From positions 124,001 to 188,000 of the forward strand of contig NZ_LN898209.1 in the NCBI RefSeq assembly GCF_001457795.1: a DNA stretch of 64,000 bases, read 5' to 3'. Numbering within the stretch: position 1 is the first letter of the stretch; every line of letters begins with the position of its first letter. The position numbers and the translations under genes are program-made. Positions 56,668 through 64,000 of the stretch are shown here, one piece after another. The notes under the pieces are model-generated. The model did no database searches. It saw only the letters and a program-made list of their open reading frames with translations, and had not been told where the DNA came from. The DNA comes from Olsenella massiliensis. GTDB lineage: Bacteria > Actinomycetota > Coriobacteriia > Coriobacteriales > Atopobiaceae.

Positions 56668-58062
56668 ATGCACGGGCTCGCCACGACCCCCGCGGGGGCG
56701 GGGCGCACGTCGCCTCGGCAACGCTGGTATCTGGTCGTTGACCTCAAGAGCTTCTACGCGAGCGTGGAGTGCGTGGAGCGCGGGCTCGACCCGCTGACGG
56801 CCCGCCTGGTGGTGGCCGACCCCACCCGCACCCAAAAGACCATCTGCCTGGCCGCGTCGCCCGCCCTGAAGGCGCTCGGCGTGCGCAACCGCTGTCGGGT
56901 GTTTGAGATTCCCACGTCCATCGACTATCTGATGGCGAGCCCGCGCATGGCCCTCTACATAGAGCGCTCCGCCGATGTCTACGCCGTCTATCTGCGGTAC
57001 GTGAGCCCCGAGGACATCCACGTGTACTCCATTGACGAGGCCTTCCTGGACGTGACTCCCTACCTGGGCCTATATGGCTGCACGGCCCGCGAGTTGGCCG
57101 AGCGCATTCGTCAGGACGTGATGCGCTCCACGGGCATCCCGGCCGCCTGCGGGGTGGGCACCAACCTGTACCTCGCCAAGGTGGCCCTTGACATCACGGC
57201 CAAGCACAGCCCCGACTCGCTTGGCATCCTCACGCAGGAGAGCTACCGTCAGACGCTCTGGGACCACCGGCCCCTCACGGACTTCTGGCGCGTCGGCCCT
57301 GCCACGGCGCGCCGGCTGGCCGCCCTGGGCGTCACCACCATGGGACAGTTGGCCTCGCACCCTCCCGAGCCGCTCTACCGGACGTTCGGCGTGGACGCCG
57401 AGATACTCATCGATCACGCCTGGGGCGTCGAGCCGGTCACCATCGCAGACGTCAAGTCCTATCGGCCGCGGAGCGAGAGCCTCTCAAACGGCCAGGTCCT
57501 GGCGCATGACACGGACCGTGCGGGCGGCCTCGTCATCGCCAAGGAGATGGCGGACGCCCTGACGCTGGAGCTGGTGGAACGCGGGCTCGTGTGCTCGTCC
57601 CTCTCGCTCATGGTGGGCTACAAGCCCACCCCGCGCGACGGGCATGTCGCCCTCGGGGTGGCGCGGCGAGCAGGGGCGCACCCGGGCGACCTGCGCCGAG
57701 GTGAGTTGAGGGAGGCCGGCGGCGTCACGCTGTCGCAGCCCACCAGCTCGCTCGCGCGAGTCTGGCGCGCGCTCGAGGGGCTGTACGGTCGCGTCGTCAC
57801 CCGGGACCTCCCGGTGCACCGGTTGAGCGTCTGCTTGGGCGGGGTCGGTTCCGAGCGGGCCCCGGGCACCCAGATGAGCCTTCTTGACGATGGGGGAGCA
57901 GATGACGCGCGCGAACGTCGTCGCCAGGAGGCCATCAGCGCAATCAAGGGCAAGTTTGGCAAGAACGCCCTGATCAAAGGTATAGACCTGCTGCCGGGTG
58001 CCACGGCGCGGGAGCGCAACGCCCAGATTGGGGGTCATCGCAGTGGCGTCGAGGAGGGCTGA
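56668..58062 (+). CDS. Y-family DNA polymerase (UmuC/DinB type)
   Basis: A 464-residue translesion polymerase. Palm motifs: YLVVDLKSFYASVE (metal Asp) and YSIDEAFLDV with Asp123-Glu124. The little-finger domain occupies about 255-380. QMSLLDD near residue 402 matches the beta-clamp-binding consensus (Q-L/M-S-L-F-like). It resembles the Gram-positive UvrX/UmuC branch, which is often linked to a YolD protein. A YolD-like gene does follow, overlapping or nearly so. No LexA box was identified upstream. Confidence 0.92.
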   Translation: MHGLATTPAGAGRTSPRQRWYLVVDLKSFYASVECVERGLDPLTARLVVADPTRTQKTICLAASPALKALGVRNRCRVFEIPTSIDYLMASPRMALYIERSADVYAVYLRYVSPEDIHVYSIDEAFLDVTPYLGLYGCTARELAERIRQDVMRSTGIPAACGVGTNLYLAKVALDITAKHSPDSLGILTQESYRQTLWDHRPLTDFWRVGPATARRLAALGVTTMGQLASHPPEPLYRTFGVDAEILIDHAWGVEPVTIADVKSYRPRSESLSNGQVLAHDTDRAGGLVIAKEMADALTLELVERGLVCSSLSLMVGYKPTPRDGHVALGVARRAGAHPGDLRRGELREAGGVTLSQPTSSLARVWRALEGLYGRVVTRDLPVHRLSVCLGGVGSERAPGTQMSLLDDGGADDARERRRQEAISAIKGKFGKNALIKGIDLLPGATARERNAQIGGHRSGVEEG

Positions 58063-58072
58063 GGGGGCGGCT

Positions 58073-58510
58073 GTGGGACGTCCTGGGGCTGCCACGTCCG
58101 GACGTCCTGCGCGGCCGACGCCGCCGGGCGACCCGTCGTCGACCCTCGACGGCGACGACGAGCTGCATCTGCGCCATCCGCGCATGCCTCTCTCGCGGCG
58201 GGCAAAGATCTTCATGCCCTTCGAGCCTCTCAGGGGCTATCGCGCGGCCCTGCGCGAGCGCGAGCGTCGGCTGGTCCGCGTGCCGCGCGTCGAGCTTGGC
58301 CTCGAGCGCCGCGAGGAGCTCTCGGCGCTGCTGGCGTCCCTGCGCGCCGGCGAGGAGGTCCTCGTCCGCCACTATCGGGACGGCAGCTACGTGCTGACAC
58401 GGGGCGTCGTCGCCAGGCTGCGCCGAGCCGATCGGGTCCTCGAGCTTGACGGGGCGAGCATCCCCCTTGAGGACATCGCCCTGCTGGAGCGCGTGGACGC
58501 CCGGGAATAG
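58073..58510 (+). CDS. YolD-like protein
   Basis: About 145 residues. The conserved part is RRAKIFMPFEPLRGYRAALRERERRLV (about 45-70), followed by a beta-rich domain ending GASIPLEDIALLERVDARE, the layout of YolD-like proteins encoded beside UmuC-type polymerases in Firmicutes. They are thought to be UmuD-like accessory proteins. The start is uncertain: GTG 58073 lies just after the polymerase stop with GAGGGGG upstream, while GTG 58043 would overlap the polymerase gene. Both keep the conserved part. Confidence 0.82.
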   Translation: MGRPGAATSGRPARPTPPGDPSSTLDGDDELHLRHPRMPLSRRAKIFMPFEPLRGYRAALRERERRLVRVPRVELGLERREELSALLASLRAGEEVLVRHYRDGSYVLTRGVVARLRRADRVLELDGASIPLEDIALLERVDARE

Positions 58511-58682
58511 GTCCCGCCCGCCGCCGTCGCGCCCTTGTCGTCAAGAGTTCGCGGCGTGGCCCGCGCTGACGGCTTTGTGACGTCTGGAGGCGCGCGGGCG
58601 CCGAGCGCCATCCCCGCGGTCGCGCTTGGGCATAATAGACGGAAGTCGTCATGGACGGGACGGACGTGAAGAGAGGTGAGGC

Positions 58683-58976
58683 ATGGCGCGTCAGGTACGC
58701 ACGCGGCAGCTCGTCGGCGAGGAGAGGGACTATCGTGACGTCGCGGCCAACGCCCGCGGCTCATGGCTGCTGACCCTGCTCGGGCTTCTCCTGTCGGCCC
58801 TGGGCATCGCCCTGGTCCCAGGTGGAGGAGGCACGCAGCTGCCTCTCACGCTCCTTGCCATCGCCGTCGTCCTGGGTGGCGTCGCCCTGCTGTACGGGGG
58901 GCACTCCCTACGGCGTGACGCCCGCAGGGCCAAGCGGCGTCATGACGAGGGACGAGGGGAGCGGCATCGTGGCTGA
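58683..58976 (+). CDS. Small two-helix membrane protein, unknown function
   Basis: A 97-residue protein with a polar N-terminus of 25 residues, two hydrophobic helices (about 27-46 and 54-72) and a strongly basic tail (LRRDARRAKRRHDE). ATG 58683 has GAGAGGTGAGG upstream. I do not recognise the family. A TAATAG segment near 58634 could be a -10 element. Confidence 0.6.
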   Translation: MARQVRTRQLVGEERDYRDVAANARGSWLLTLLGLLLSALGIALVPGGGGTQLPLTLLAIAVVLGGVALLYGGHSLRRDARRAKRRHDEGRGERHRG

Positions 58977-59120
58977 CGGGCGCCGCCGTCGCCGGCGCGT
59001 CCGCTCGCGCCTGGGCGACAGGCCTGCTGCCATGGTCGCTCCCCACGTGCCGGAACGCTAGAATTGGCTTCGGCCGCCGCGCGAGAGGCGGGCGCAGGCG
59101 ACGCTGGCAGGAGGTGACCC

Positions 59121-59822
59121 GTGGCGTTCGTTGAGTTCAAGGACGTGCGCAAGACGTATCAGATGGGCGACGTCGAGGTCAGGGCCGTCGATGGCATGGA
59201 CTTCGCCATCGAGCGGGGCGAGCTCGTCGTCATCGTCGGCCCCTCGGGCGCCGGCAAGACCACGGTGCTCAACATGCTCGGGGGCATGGACTCCTGCAGC
59301 TCGGGCACCATCGCGCTCGACGGTGCGCTCGTCAGCGCGATGGGGGAGCGCGAGCTCACCCAGTACCGCCGTCACGACATCGGCTTCGTGTTCCAGTTCT
59401 ACAACCTCGTCCAGAACCTCACGGCGCTCGAGAACGTGGAGCTGGCGGGGCAGATATGTCGTGACCCCCTGCCGGCCGCCGACGTGCTCGCGCAGGTGGG
59501 GCTCGAAAAGCGCATGGACAACTTTCCCGCCCAGCTATCCGGTGGCGAGCAGCAGCGCGTGGCCATCGCACGCGCCTTGGCCAAGAACCCCAAGCTGCTC
59601 CTTTGTGACGAGCCCACGGGCGCCCTGGACTACCGGACGGGCAAGCAAATACTGGGGCTTCTCCAGGACACCTGCAGAAGCACGGGACGCACCGTGGTCA
59701 TCGTGACGCACAACATGGCCTTCACGCAGATCGCCGACCGCGTGATTCATGTCCGCGAGGGGCGCGCGCAGGCCGTCGAGCTCAACGACCGTCCCGCCGA
59801 CGCCGCCGTCGTCGAGTGGTAG
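59121..59822 (+). CDS. ABC transporter ATPase, MacB/LolD type
   Basis: A 233-residue ATPase with Walker [11 protein letters not shown]-loop [22 protein letters not shown], signature LSGGEQQR, Walker [13 protein letters not shown] and H-loop VTHNMA. The start is GTG 59121 with AGGAGG upstream. The permease gene begins four bases after the stop, so the pair forms one transporter. It is of the class that drives periplasmic or extracellular conformational work rather than uptake. Confidence 0.93.
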   Translation: MAFVEFKDVRKTYQMGDVEVRAVDGMDFAIERGELVVIVGPSGAGKTTVLNMLGGMDSCSSGTIALDGALVSAMGERELTQYRRHDIGFVFQFYNLVQNLTALENVELAGQICRDPLPAADVLAQVGLEKRMDNFPAQLSGGEQQRVAIARALAKNPKLLLCDEPTGALDYRTGKQILGLLQDTCRSTGRTVVIVTHNMAFTQIADRVIHVREGRAQAVELNDRPADAAVVEW

Positions 59823-59826
59823 GCCC

Positions 59827-60948
59827 ATGCCCGCGCCCACGAACACCTCCCTTCCGCCCGACGCGCCCCGTGACAGGCCGTCCGCTCGCGGACGCCGCCC
59901 CTCGGCGTTCTGGCTTGAGCTTCTGCGCTCCATCCGCGGCAGCCTGGGGCGCTTCCTCGCCATCCTGGGCATCGTCGCGCTGGGCTGCGGCTTCTTTGCG
60001 GGCCTGCAGATGGCGGGCTCCGACATGCGTCTGGCCGCCGACCGCTACTACGACGCCACCTGCCTCTGGGACCTGCGCGTCATCTCGACCTTGGGCCTCG
60101 GCGACGCCGACGTCCTCCGTCTGGGCCAGATCGAGGGCGTCACGGAGGTCATGGCCTCCCGCAGCGTGGACGCCATGGCCCAGATGGGTGACGAGCAGGT
60201 GGCCGTGAGGATCACGTCCCTTGGCGAGGAGGATGCCGAGACGGACAGGTTCGCGTCCGTGAGCGCCTCGCGCGTCAACCGCCTCGTCCTGCGGGAGGGA
60301 GGCTGGCCCACGGCGGCGGACGAGTGCGTGATCTCGGCCGACGTCAACCGCGGCGTGTCGGTGGGGGACACCGTCAGGGTCCTCTATGGCAGCTCCGCCC
60401 TTGACGACCTGCTCCAGACGAGGTCCTACAAGGTCGTGGGAACGGTGAGCTCGTCCGACAACGTCTACACGAGCAACTTTGGCTCCACCAACCTGGGCGC
60501 GGGCAAGATTGACGACTACCTCTACGTGCCCGACGGCGCCTTCAAGCGCGACGCGGCCTATACCGTCGCCTATCTGAAGGTCGCCGGCGCCCAGGACCTC
60601 CAGAGCGGGTCGGACGCCTATCGCGCAAAGGTGGGATCGGTCAAGGAGCGCATCGAGCAGGGAACGGACGCCCTCGCGTCCGGGCGTCGGGAGGACCTCC
60701 GGAAGAAGGCCCAGGCCGAGCTTGACGACGAGGTCGCCACGTACTGGCGCAAGCATGACGAGGCCTACGACGAGCTTGCCTCCTCCAAACGCAGGCTCGA
60801 CGAGGCGGAGGCGCAGATTGCCGACGGCCAGGCGCAGCTCGACGCGGGCCAGCGGGAGTATGACGCGGGCGTGGCCGAGCTGCGAAGCAGGAGGGCGGAC
60901 GCCGAGCGGCAGCTTGCCGACGGCCAGGCGCAGCTCGACGCTACTTGA
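59827..60948 (+). CDS. FtsX-like ABC permease, 5' part (gene broken by adapter sequence)
   Basis: The first 373 residues of a large permease. A cytoplasmic N-terminus is followed by one membrane helix (FLAILGIVALGCGFFAGLQM, about 38-58), an extracytoplasmic MacB-like domain (about 60-270) and the start of a coiled coil with repeated DGQAQLDA units. The frame ends at an artefactual TGA in LDAT, just before two Tn5 mosaic-end sequences (60952-60989). The remainder is at 60983-62827. In the living genome the gene is presumably intact; an unknown length of coiled-coil DNA is missing between the parts. Confidence 0.88.
   Translation: MPAPTNTSLPPDAPRDRPSARGRRPSAFWLELLRSIRGSLGRFLAILGIVALGCGFFAGLQMAGSDMRLAADRYYDATCLWDLRVISTLGLGDADVLRLGQIEGVTEVMASRSVDAMAQMGDEQVAVRITSLGEEDAETDRFASVSASRVNRLVLREGGWPTAADECVISADVNRGVSVGDTVRVLYGSSALDDLLQTRSYKVVGTVSSSDNVYTSNFGSTNLGAGKIDDYLYVPDGAFKRDAAYTVAYLKVAGAQDLQSGSDAYRAKVGSVKERIEQGTDALASGRREDLRKKAQAELDDEVATYWRKHDEAYDELASSKRRLDEAEAQIADGQAQLDAGQREYDAGVAELRSRRADAERQLADGQAQLDAT
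60820..60941 (+). repeat. Direct repeat in the permease coiled coil
   Basis: A 26-bp sequence encoding ADGQAQLDA occurs at 60820-60845 and again at 60916-60941, 96 bp apart. Further copies may have existed in the missing part; such repeats are a common cause of assembly breaks. Confidence 0.8.
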
Positions 60949-60951
60949 GGG

Positions 60952-60989
60952 CTGTCGCGTATACACATCTAGATGTGTATAAGAGACCG
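60952..60989. other. Tn5/Nextera mosaic-end pair (sequencing adapter artefact)
   Basis: Bases 60952-60970 match the mosaic end CTGTCTCTTATACACATCT at 17 of 19 positions, and 60971-60989 match its reverse complement at 18 of 19. Two mosaic ends head to head are typical of untrimmed transposase-library adapters, not of chromosomal DNA. Translation gives the well-known contaminant peptide YTHLDVYKR. Confidence 0.95.
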
Positions 60990-62827
60990 CCCGCGCCCAG
61001 CTGGAGGACGGCAGGGTCCGCTACGACGACGGCAAGGCCGAGGCGGACGAGCGGTTCGCCACGGCCTGGCGGCAGATTCAGGACGCCCAGAGCAAGATCG
61101 ATGACATCGAGCCCCCCGACGTCCATGTCCTCGACCGCACCCAGAGCGAGAGCGCGGCCACCTATCAGGCGGACACCGAGCGCATGGACCACATCGCCGA
61201 CGTCTTTCCCCTCATCTTCTTTTTGGTAGCGGCCCTCGTGGCCCTCACCACGATGACGCGCATGGTCGAGGACGACCGCGTCCAGATCGGCACGTACAAG
61301 GCGCTCGGCTATGGCAAGGCGGCCATCGCGAGCAAGTACCTCATCTATGCGGCCGCGGCGGCGGGCCTCGGCGCCGTCGTGGGCATTCTCGTGCTGTCGC
61401 AGGCGCTGCCCCGGGTGGTCACCGTCGCCTACTCCATCATCTATGCGGTGCCGCTCATGGCGTTTCCCCTGCCCGTGAGCCTGCCGGTGGCCCTCATGGC
61501 CGGCGGGCTGGGCGTGGGCGTGACGCTGCTCGCCACCTGGGCGGCCGCGTACTCCACCCTGCGCGAGGCGCCCGCGACGCTGATGCTTCCGCGTGCCCCC
61601 AAGGCGGGCAAGCGCATCCTGCTCGAGAACGTTGGCCCCGCGTGGCGACGCCTGTCCTTCTCGTGGAAGGTCACGTTCCGCAACCTCTTCCGCTACAAGC
61701 GCCGCCTGCTCATGACCGTCATCGGCATATCGGGCTGCACCGCCCTGCTGCTGGTGGGCTTTGGGATGCGCGACTCCATCTGGGACATCATCGACCTTCA
61801 GTTTGGCTCGATCGTCCATTACGACACCACCGTGGGCCTCACGACCGACGCCACCGAGCTCGAGGTGGCGGATGTGAGTGACTACCTGCGCTCCACCGGG
61901 TCCGTCAGCGACCAGGTGCGGGTGCAGCAGGAGAACATGCAGGCCGCCGGCACCGGCGCCTCCACGAGCGCCACCGCCACCACCGCCACGACCGTGGTAA
62001 TCCCCCAGGACAGCGCCGCGCTTCCCTCTGCCGTGAGCCTCAGGGACCGCGTCAGGGGATCCCAGGTTTCCTTCGACGATGACGCGGTGGTGGTGAGCGA
62101 GAAGCTCGCCGCGCTTCATAACGTCAAGGTGGGGGACAGCATCGTCCTCTATGACCAGGACGACGTCGGCAACGCCGTCGGGGACGGCCATGCGCTCACC
62201 GTCACGGGCATCGCGGAGAACTACGTGCGCAACTACGTCTACGTGGGCCGTGAGGCCTGGAAGGGCGTGAGCGACGTCGCGCCGACGTTCTCGACGATCT
62301 GGTGCAACATCCCCGACGCGTCCGCCCGCGCCGGCATCTCGAGCCATCTGCATGACTTGGGGGACGTCTCCACCGTGATCTTCTCAAACGAGATCATCGA
62401 CCAGTATCGCCACATGCTCACGGCCGTCAACATGGTCGTGGTGGTCCTCATCGTGTCCGCGGCGTCGTTGGCGTTCATCGTGCTGTACAACCTCACCAAC
62501 ATCAACGTGGACGAGCGCGTGCGCGAGATCGCCAGCCTCAAGGTCCTGGGCTTCACGCGCCGCGAGGTGTACGCCTACGTCTTCCGTGAGATCATCCTGC
62601 TCACGCTCATCGGCGACGCCGTGGGCCTGGCGCTCGGCGTGTTCCTGGAGCGCTTCGTCATCACCACGGCCGAGGTTGACTACGTGATGTTCGGTCGCAC
62701 TATCCACCTTCCGAGCTTTGCGTTCGCCTTTGTCCTCACGCTCGCCTTCTCGGGCGTCGTGATGCTCATCATGCGCCACAAGCTCGACCGCATCGACATG
62801 GTGGAGTCGCTCAAGAGCGTGGAGTAG
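60983..62827 (+). CDS. FtsX-like ABC permease, 3' part
   Basis: The frame is open from 60983, directly after the adapter, and reads ARAQLEDGRVRYDDGKAEADERF, the end of the coiled coil of the same permease. Two FtsX modules follow: helices at about 61200-61600 with TRMVEDDRVQIGTYKALGYGKAAIASKYL, then a first helix of the second module at 61700-61760, an extracytoplasmic domain (61800-62390) and three final helices (62410-62800) with LTNINVDERVREIASLKVLGFTRREVYAYVFRE. It partners the ATPase at 59121. The first ATG, 61184, is internal and not a real start. Confidence 0.88.
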   Translation, partial: ETARAQLEDGRVRYDDGKAEADERFATAWRQIQDAQSKIDDIEPPDVHVLDRTQSESAATYQADTERMDHIADVFPLIFFLVAALVALTTMTRMVEDDRVQIGTYKALGYGKAAIASKYLIYAAAAAGLGAVVGILVLSQALPRVVTVAYSIIYAVPLMAFPLPVSLPVALMAGGLGVGVTLLATWAAAYSTLREAPATLMLPRAPKAGKRILLENVGPAWRRLSFSWKVTFRNLFRYKRRLLMTVIGISGCTALLLVGFGMRDSIWDIIDLQFGSIVHYDTTVGLTTDATELEVADVSDYLRSTGSVSDQVRVQQENMQAAGTGASTSATATTATTVVIPQDSAALPSAVSLRDRVRGSQVSFDDDAVVVSEKLAALHNVKVGDSIVLYDQDDVGNAVGDGHALTVTGIAENYVRNYVYVGREAWKGVSDVAPTFSTIWCNIPDASARAGISSHLHDLGDVSTVIFSNEIIDQYRHMLTAVNMVVVVLIVSAASLAFIVLYNLTNINVDERVREIASLKVLGFTRREVYAYVFREIILLTLIGDAVGLALGVFLERFVITTAEVDYVMFGRTIHLPSFAFAFVLTLAFSGVVMLIMRHKLDRIDMVESLKSVE

Positions 62828-63506
62828 GCGCGGCGGTGCGGATGGTCTCGAGCGCCAGCGCCGCCGCGACCTGGGGGGCCTGCTTGGGGACGTTGTGGGC
62901 GCAGTCGCTCACCACCACCAGGCGCACGCGCTCGTTGCCCCCCGAACAGATGCCCTCATAGATGGCCTGAGTCTCCTCGGGGCGGACGCAGTCGTGCTCT
63001 CCCGCGACGATCGTTGCCGGGCAGCGCACGGCCGCGAGCGAGGACGCCTTGATGTGCGGCTCCTCGAGCATCAGCTCAAGCAGGTCGGCGCCGTCGCGGG
63101 CCTCGCCGGCGGTGGGGCACAGCAGCGTGGGGTCGACGTCCCCGTCCGCAGGCAGGCCCTGGGCCCATGCCGCCCAGGAGCGGGCCGCCCTCGCGCTGCC
63201 GGCGAGGTCCCACCCATCCTCCTCGACGACCCCCTCGGGCGTGAGGTTGGCCCCGATGGCGAGCAGCGAGAGGGCGCGGTCGGGATGATCGCGCGCGACC
63301 AGCAGTGCCTCGATGGCGCCGTCCGAGAAGCCCACGAGGTGGGCGCGACGGACGCCTAGCGCGTCCAGGCACGCGAGGGCGTCGTGGGCCATGAGCTCGT
63401 AGCTGAGCCGGGCGCGACCGCGCGTCGAGCGTCCCTGCGCCCGCGAGTCAAGGCAGACGGCCGCAGCGGGCGTCCTCTCGCGCGCGATGTCGGCCCTCTC
63501 GCTCAT
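62811..63506 (-). CDS. Alpha/beta-hydrolase, N-terminally short
   Basis: A 231-residue hydrolase. The nucleophile elbow GFSDGA, an acid residue in GEHDCVRPEE and the catalytic His in SDCAHNVP are all visible, so the triad is present. The N-terminus starts at ARERTPAAAVCLDSRAQGRS, however, and lacks the usual first strands with the HG oxyanion-hole motif (about 25-30 residues). The frame opens six bases after the metG stop. It may be truncated or the product of a deletion. It overlaps the end of the convergent permease gene by 17 bp. Confidence 0.75.
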   Translation of the reverse strand: MSERADIARERTPAAAVCLDSRAQGRSTRGRARLSYELMAHDALACLDALGVRRAHLVGFSDGAIEALLVARDHPDRALSLLAIGANLTPEGVVEEDGWDLAGSARAARSWAAWAQGLPADGDVDPTLLCPTAGEARDGADLLELMLEEPHIKASSLAAVRCPATIVAGEHDCVRPEETQAIYEGICSGGNERVRLVVVSDCAHNVPKQAPQVAAALALETIRTAAPTPRS

Positions 63507-63512
63507 CGCGGC

Positions 63513-64000
63513 CTACTTGGTGAAGAAGTCGGTGCGCGGGGGCAGCTCCACCAGGGCGTGCTCCCGGGGCGCCTGGCCAAGCTCGCGCGCCAGCTCCAGC
63601 GGCGTCTGGAAGGCATGCTCCCACGAGAAGAACAGCGCGGGGTCAAAGGCGAGGTGCTCGCAGATCCTCTCGCACCCCTCGGGGGTGGCGGGGTGCATGA
63701 GCAGCGTCGTCGTGCGCAGGGCCGCGAAGGCGTTGGCGAGGGCGTGCTCGTAGGCGACGTCATCGCCTCGGGCCGCCTTGGACTCGTCGGACCAGCGCTT
63801 GTTGGCGCCGCGGCAGAAGTCTTCGACGACGGCGAGCGCCCCGTGCGCGTCAAAGGCATGGGCGCAGCGCTCGAAGGCGAGCGTGGCCTCTGTGCAGGCG
63901 TCGCGCACGTCCTCGTCGGCGTCGCGCGAGGGCAGGTGCCCGTCGCAGACGTTCTGGGCCCCGTAGAGGCAGGAGCGCGCCAGGCGGTTGAAGATGTTGG
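63513..64000 (-). CDS. metG: Methionyl-tRNA synthetase, C-terminal part (cut by window edge)
   Basis: The anticodon-binding helical domain of MetRS. The frame is open to the window end and reads NIFNRLARSCLYGAQNVCDGHLPSRDADEDVRDACTEATLAFERCAHAFDAHGALAVVEDFCRGANKRWSD, then LRTTTLLMHPATPEGCERICEHL and a stop at 63513. The NKRW and MHPATPEGCERI segments are standard MetRS marks. There is no C-terminal tRNA-binding (EMAP-like) extension. The catalytic domain lies beyond the window. Confidence 0.88.
   Translation of the reverse strand, partial: NIFNRLARSCLYGAQNVCDGHLPSRDADEDVRDACTEATLAFERCAHAFDAHGALAVVEDFCRGANKRWSDESKAARGDDVAYEHALANAFAALRTTTLLMHPATPEGCERICEHLAFDPALFFSWEHAFQTPLELARELGQAPREHALVELPPRTDFFTK

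Noticed and set aside
60945-61229. Open frame beginning MRAVAYTHLDVYKR across the permease break
   Set aside because: It is translated from Nextera mosaic-end adapter sequence and is not a biological protein.
59782-62353. Long minus-strand frames opposite the permease
   Set aside because: They are shadows of the real plus-strand coding sequence in GC-rich DNA.

Overview
The window is a piece of a high-GC chromosome from an actinomycete of the class Coriobacteriia. The 16S rRNA sequence and the general gene content fit the family Atopobiaceae (Olsenella-like). The family assignment is my reading of the 16S and has not been checked by alignment. Two features suggest an assembled draft rather than finished sequence: a pair of Tn5/Nextera mosaic-end sequences inside a gene near 60.97 kb, and at least one single-base frameshift in a G run near 29.65 kb.

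Layout. 1-4.6 kb: end of a phosphate uptake and signalling operon (two tandem pstB, phoU, PhoB-type regulator, PhoR-type kinase). 4.9-7.2 kb (minus): methionine ABC importer metN-metI-metQ. 7.5-11.6 kb: AraC-type regulator divergent from glycogen phosphorylase, then a nitroreductase. 11.7-14.2 kb (minus): a P1B-type metal ATPase behind a small one-helix protein that resembles in layout the mycobacterial PacL/CtpC pair. 14.2-20.1 kb: a complete 16S-23S-5S rRNA operon with no tRNA in the spacer. 20.4-23.7 kb: TPP riboswitch and a four-gene thiamine-precursor ABC transporter operon. 23.8-34.3 kb: ordinary chromosome (LTA synthase-like sulfatase, class II FBP aldolase, prepilin peptidase, a frameshifted CHAP cell-wall hydrolase, hemolysin III, C69 dipeptidase, TMEM175 channel, DAHP synthase).

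34.4-50.2 kb is an accessory block. Its base composition and codon use are visibly less GC-rich than its surroundings. It begins inside a 5'-truncated gamma-carbonic-anhydrase gene and ends at a junction directly before a cytidylate-kinase-like gene. It holds a minus-strand set (STM3941-like protein, AEC transporter, PfkB-like protein lacking the usual catalytic Asp, DUF956 protein). Divergent from this is a plus-strand series: PTS EIIB and EIIC, class II aldolase, glycerate kinase, acyl-CoA synthetase, CoA-transferase, 3-hydroxyacyl-CoA dehydrogenase, thiolase and iron alcohol dehydrogenase. After a terminator come an MFS remnant and the matching EIIA. This looks like one pathway that imports and phosphorylates a sugar-like compound, splits it to a triose phosphate and a second product, and converts that product through CoA thioesters to acetyl-CoA or a reduced end product. 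The substrate cannot be read from the sequence, and this block is the best candidate for an undescribed system.

50.2-64 kb returns to GC-rich chromosome: cytidylate-kinase-like protein, a large ABC ATPase-permease fusion, MATE exporter, DJ-1/PfpI protein, a Y-family DNA polymerase with its YolD partner, a second ABC ATPase with an FtsX permease (broken by the adapter sequence), an N-terminally short alpha/beta hydrolase and the end of metG. No CRISPR array, integrase or complete insertion sequence was seen.
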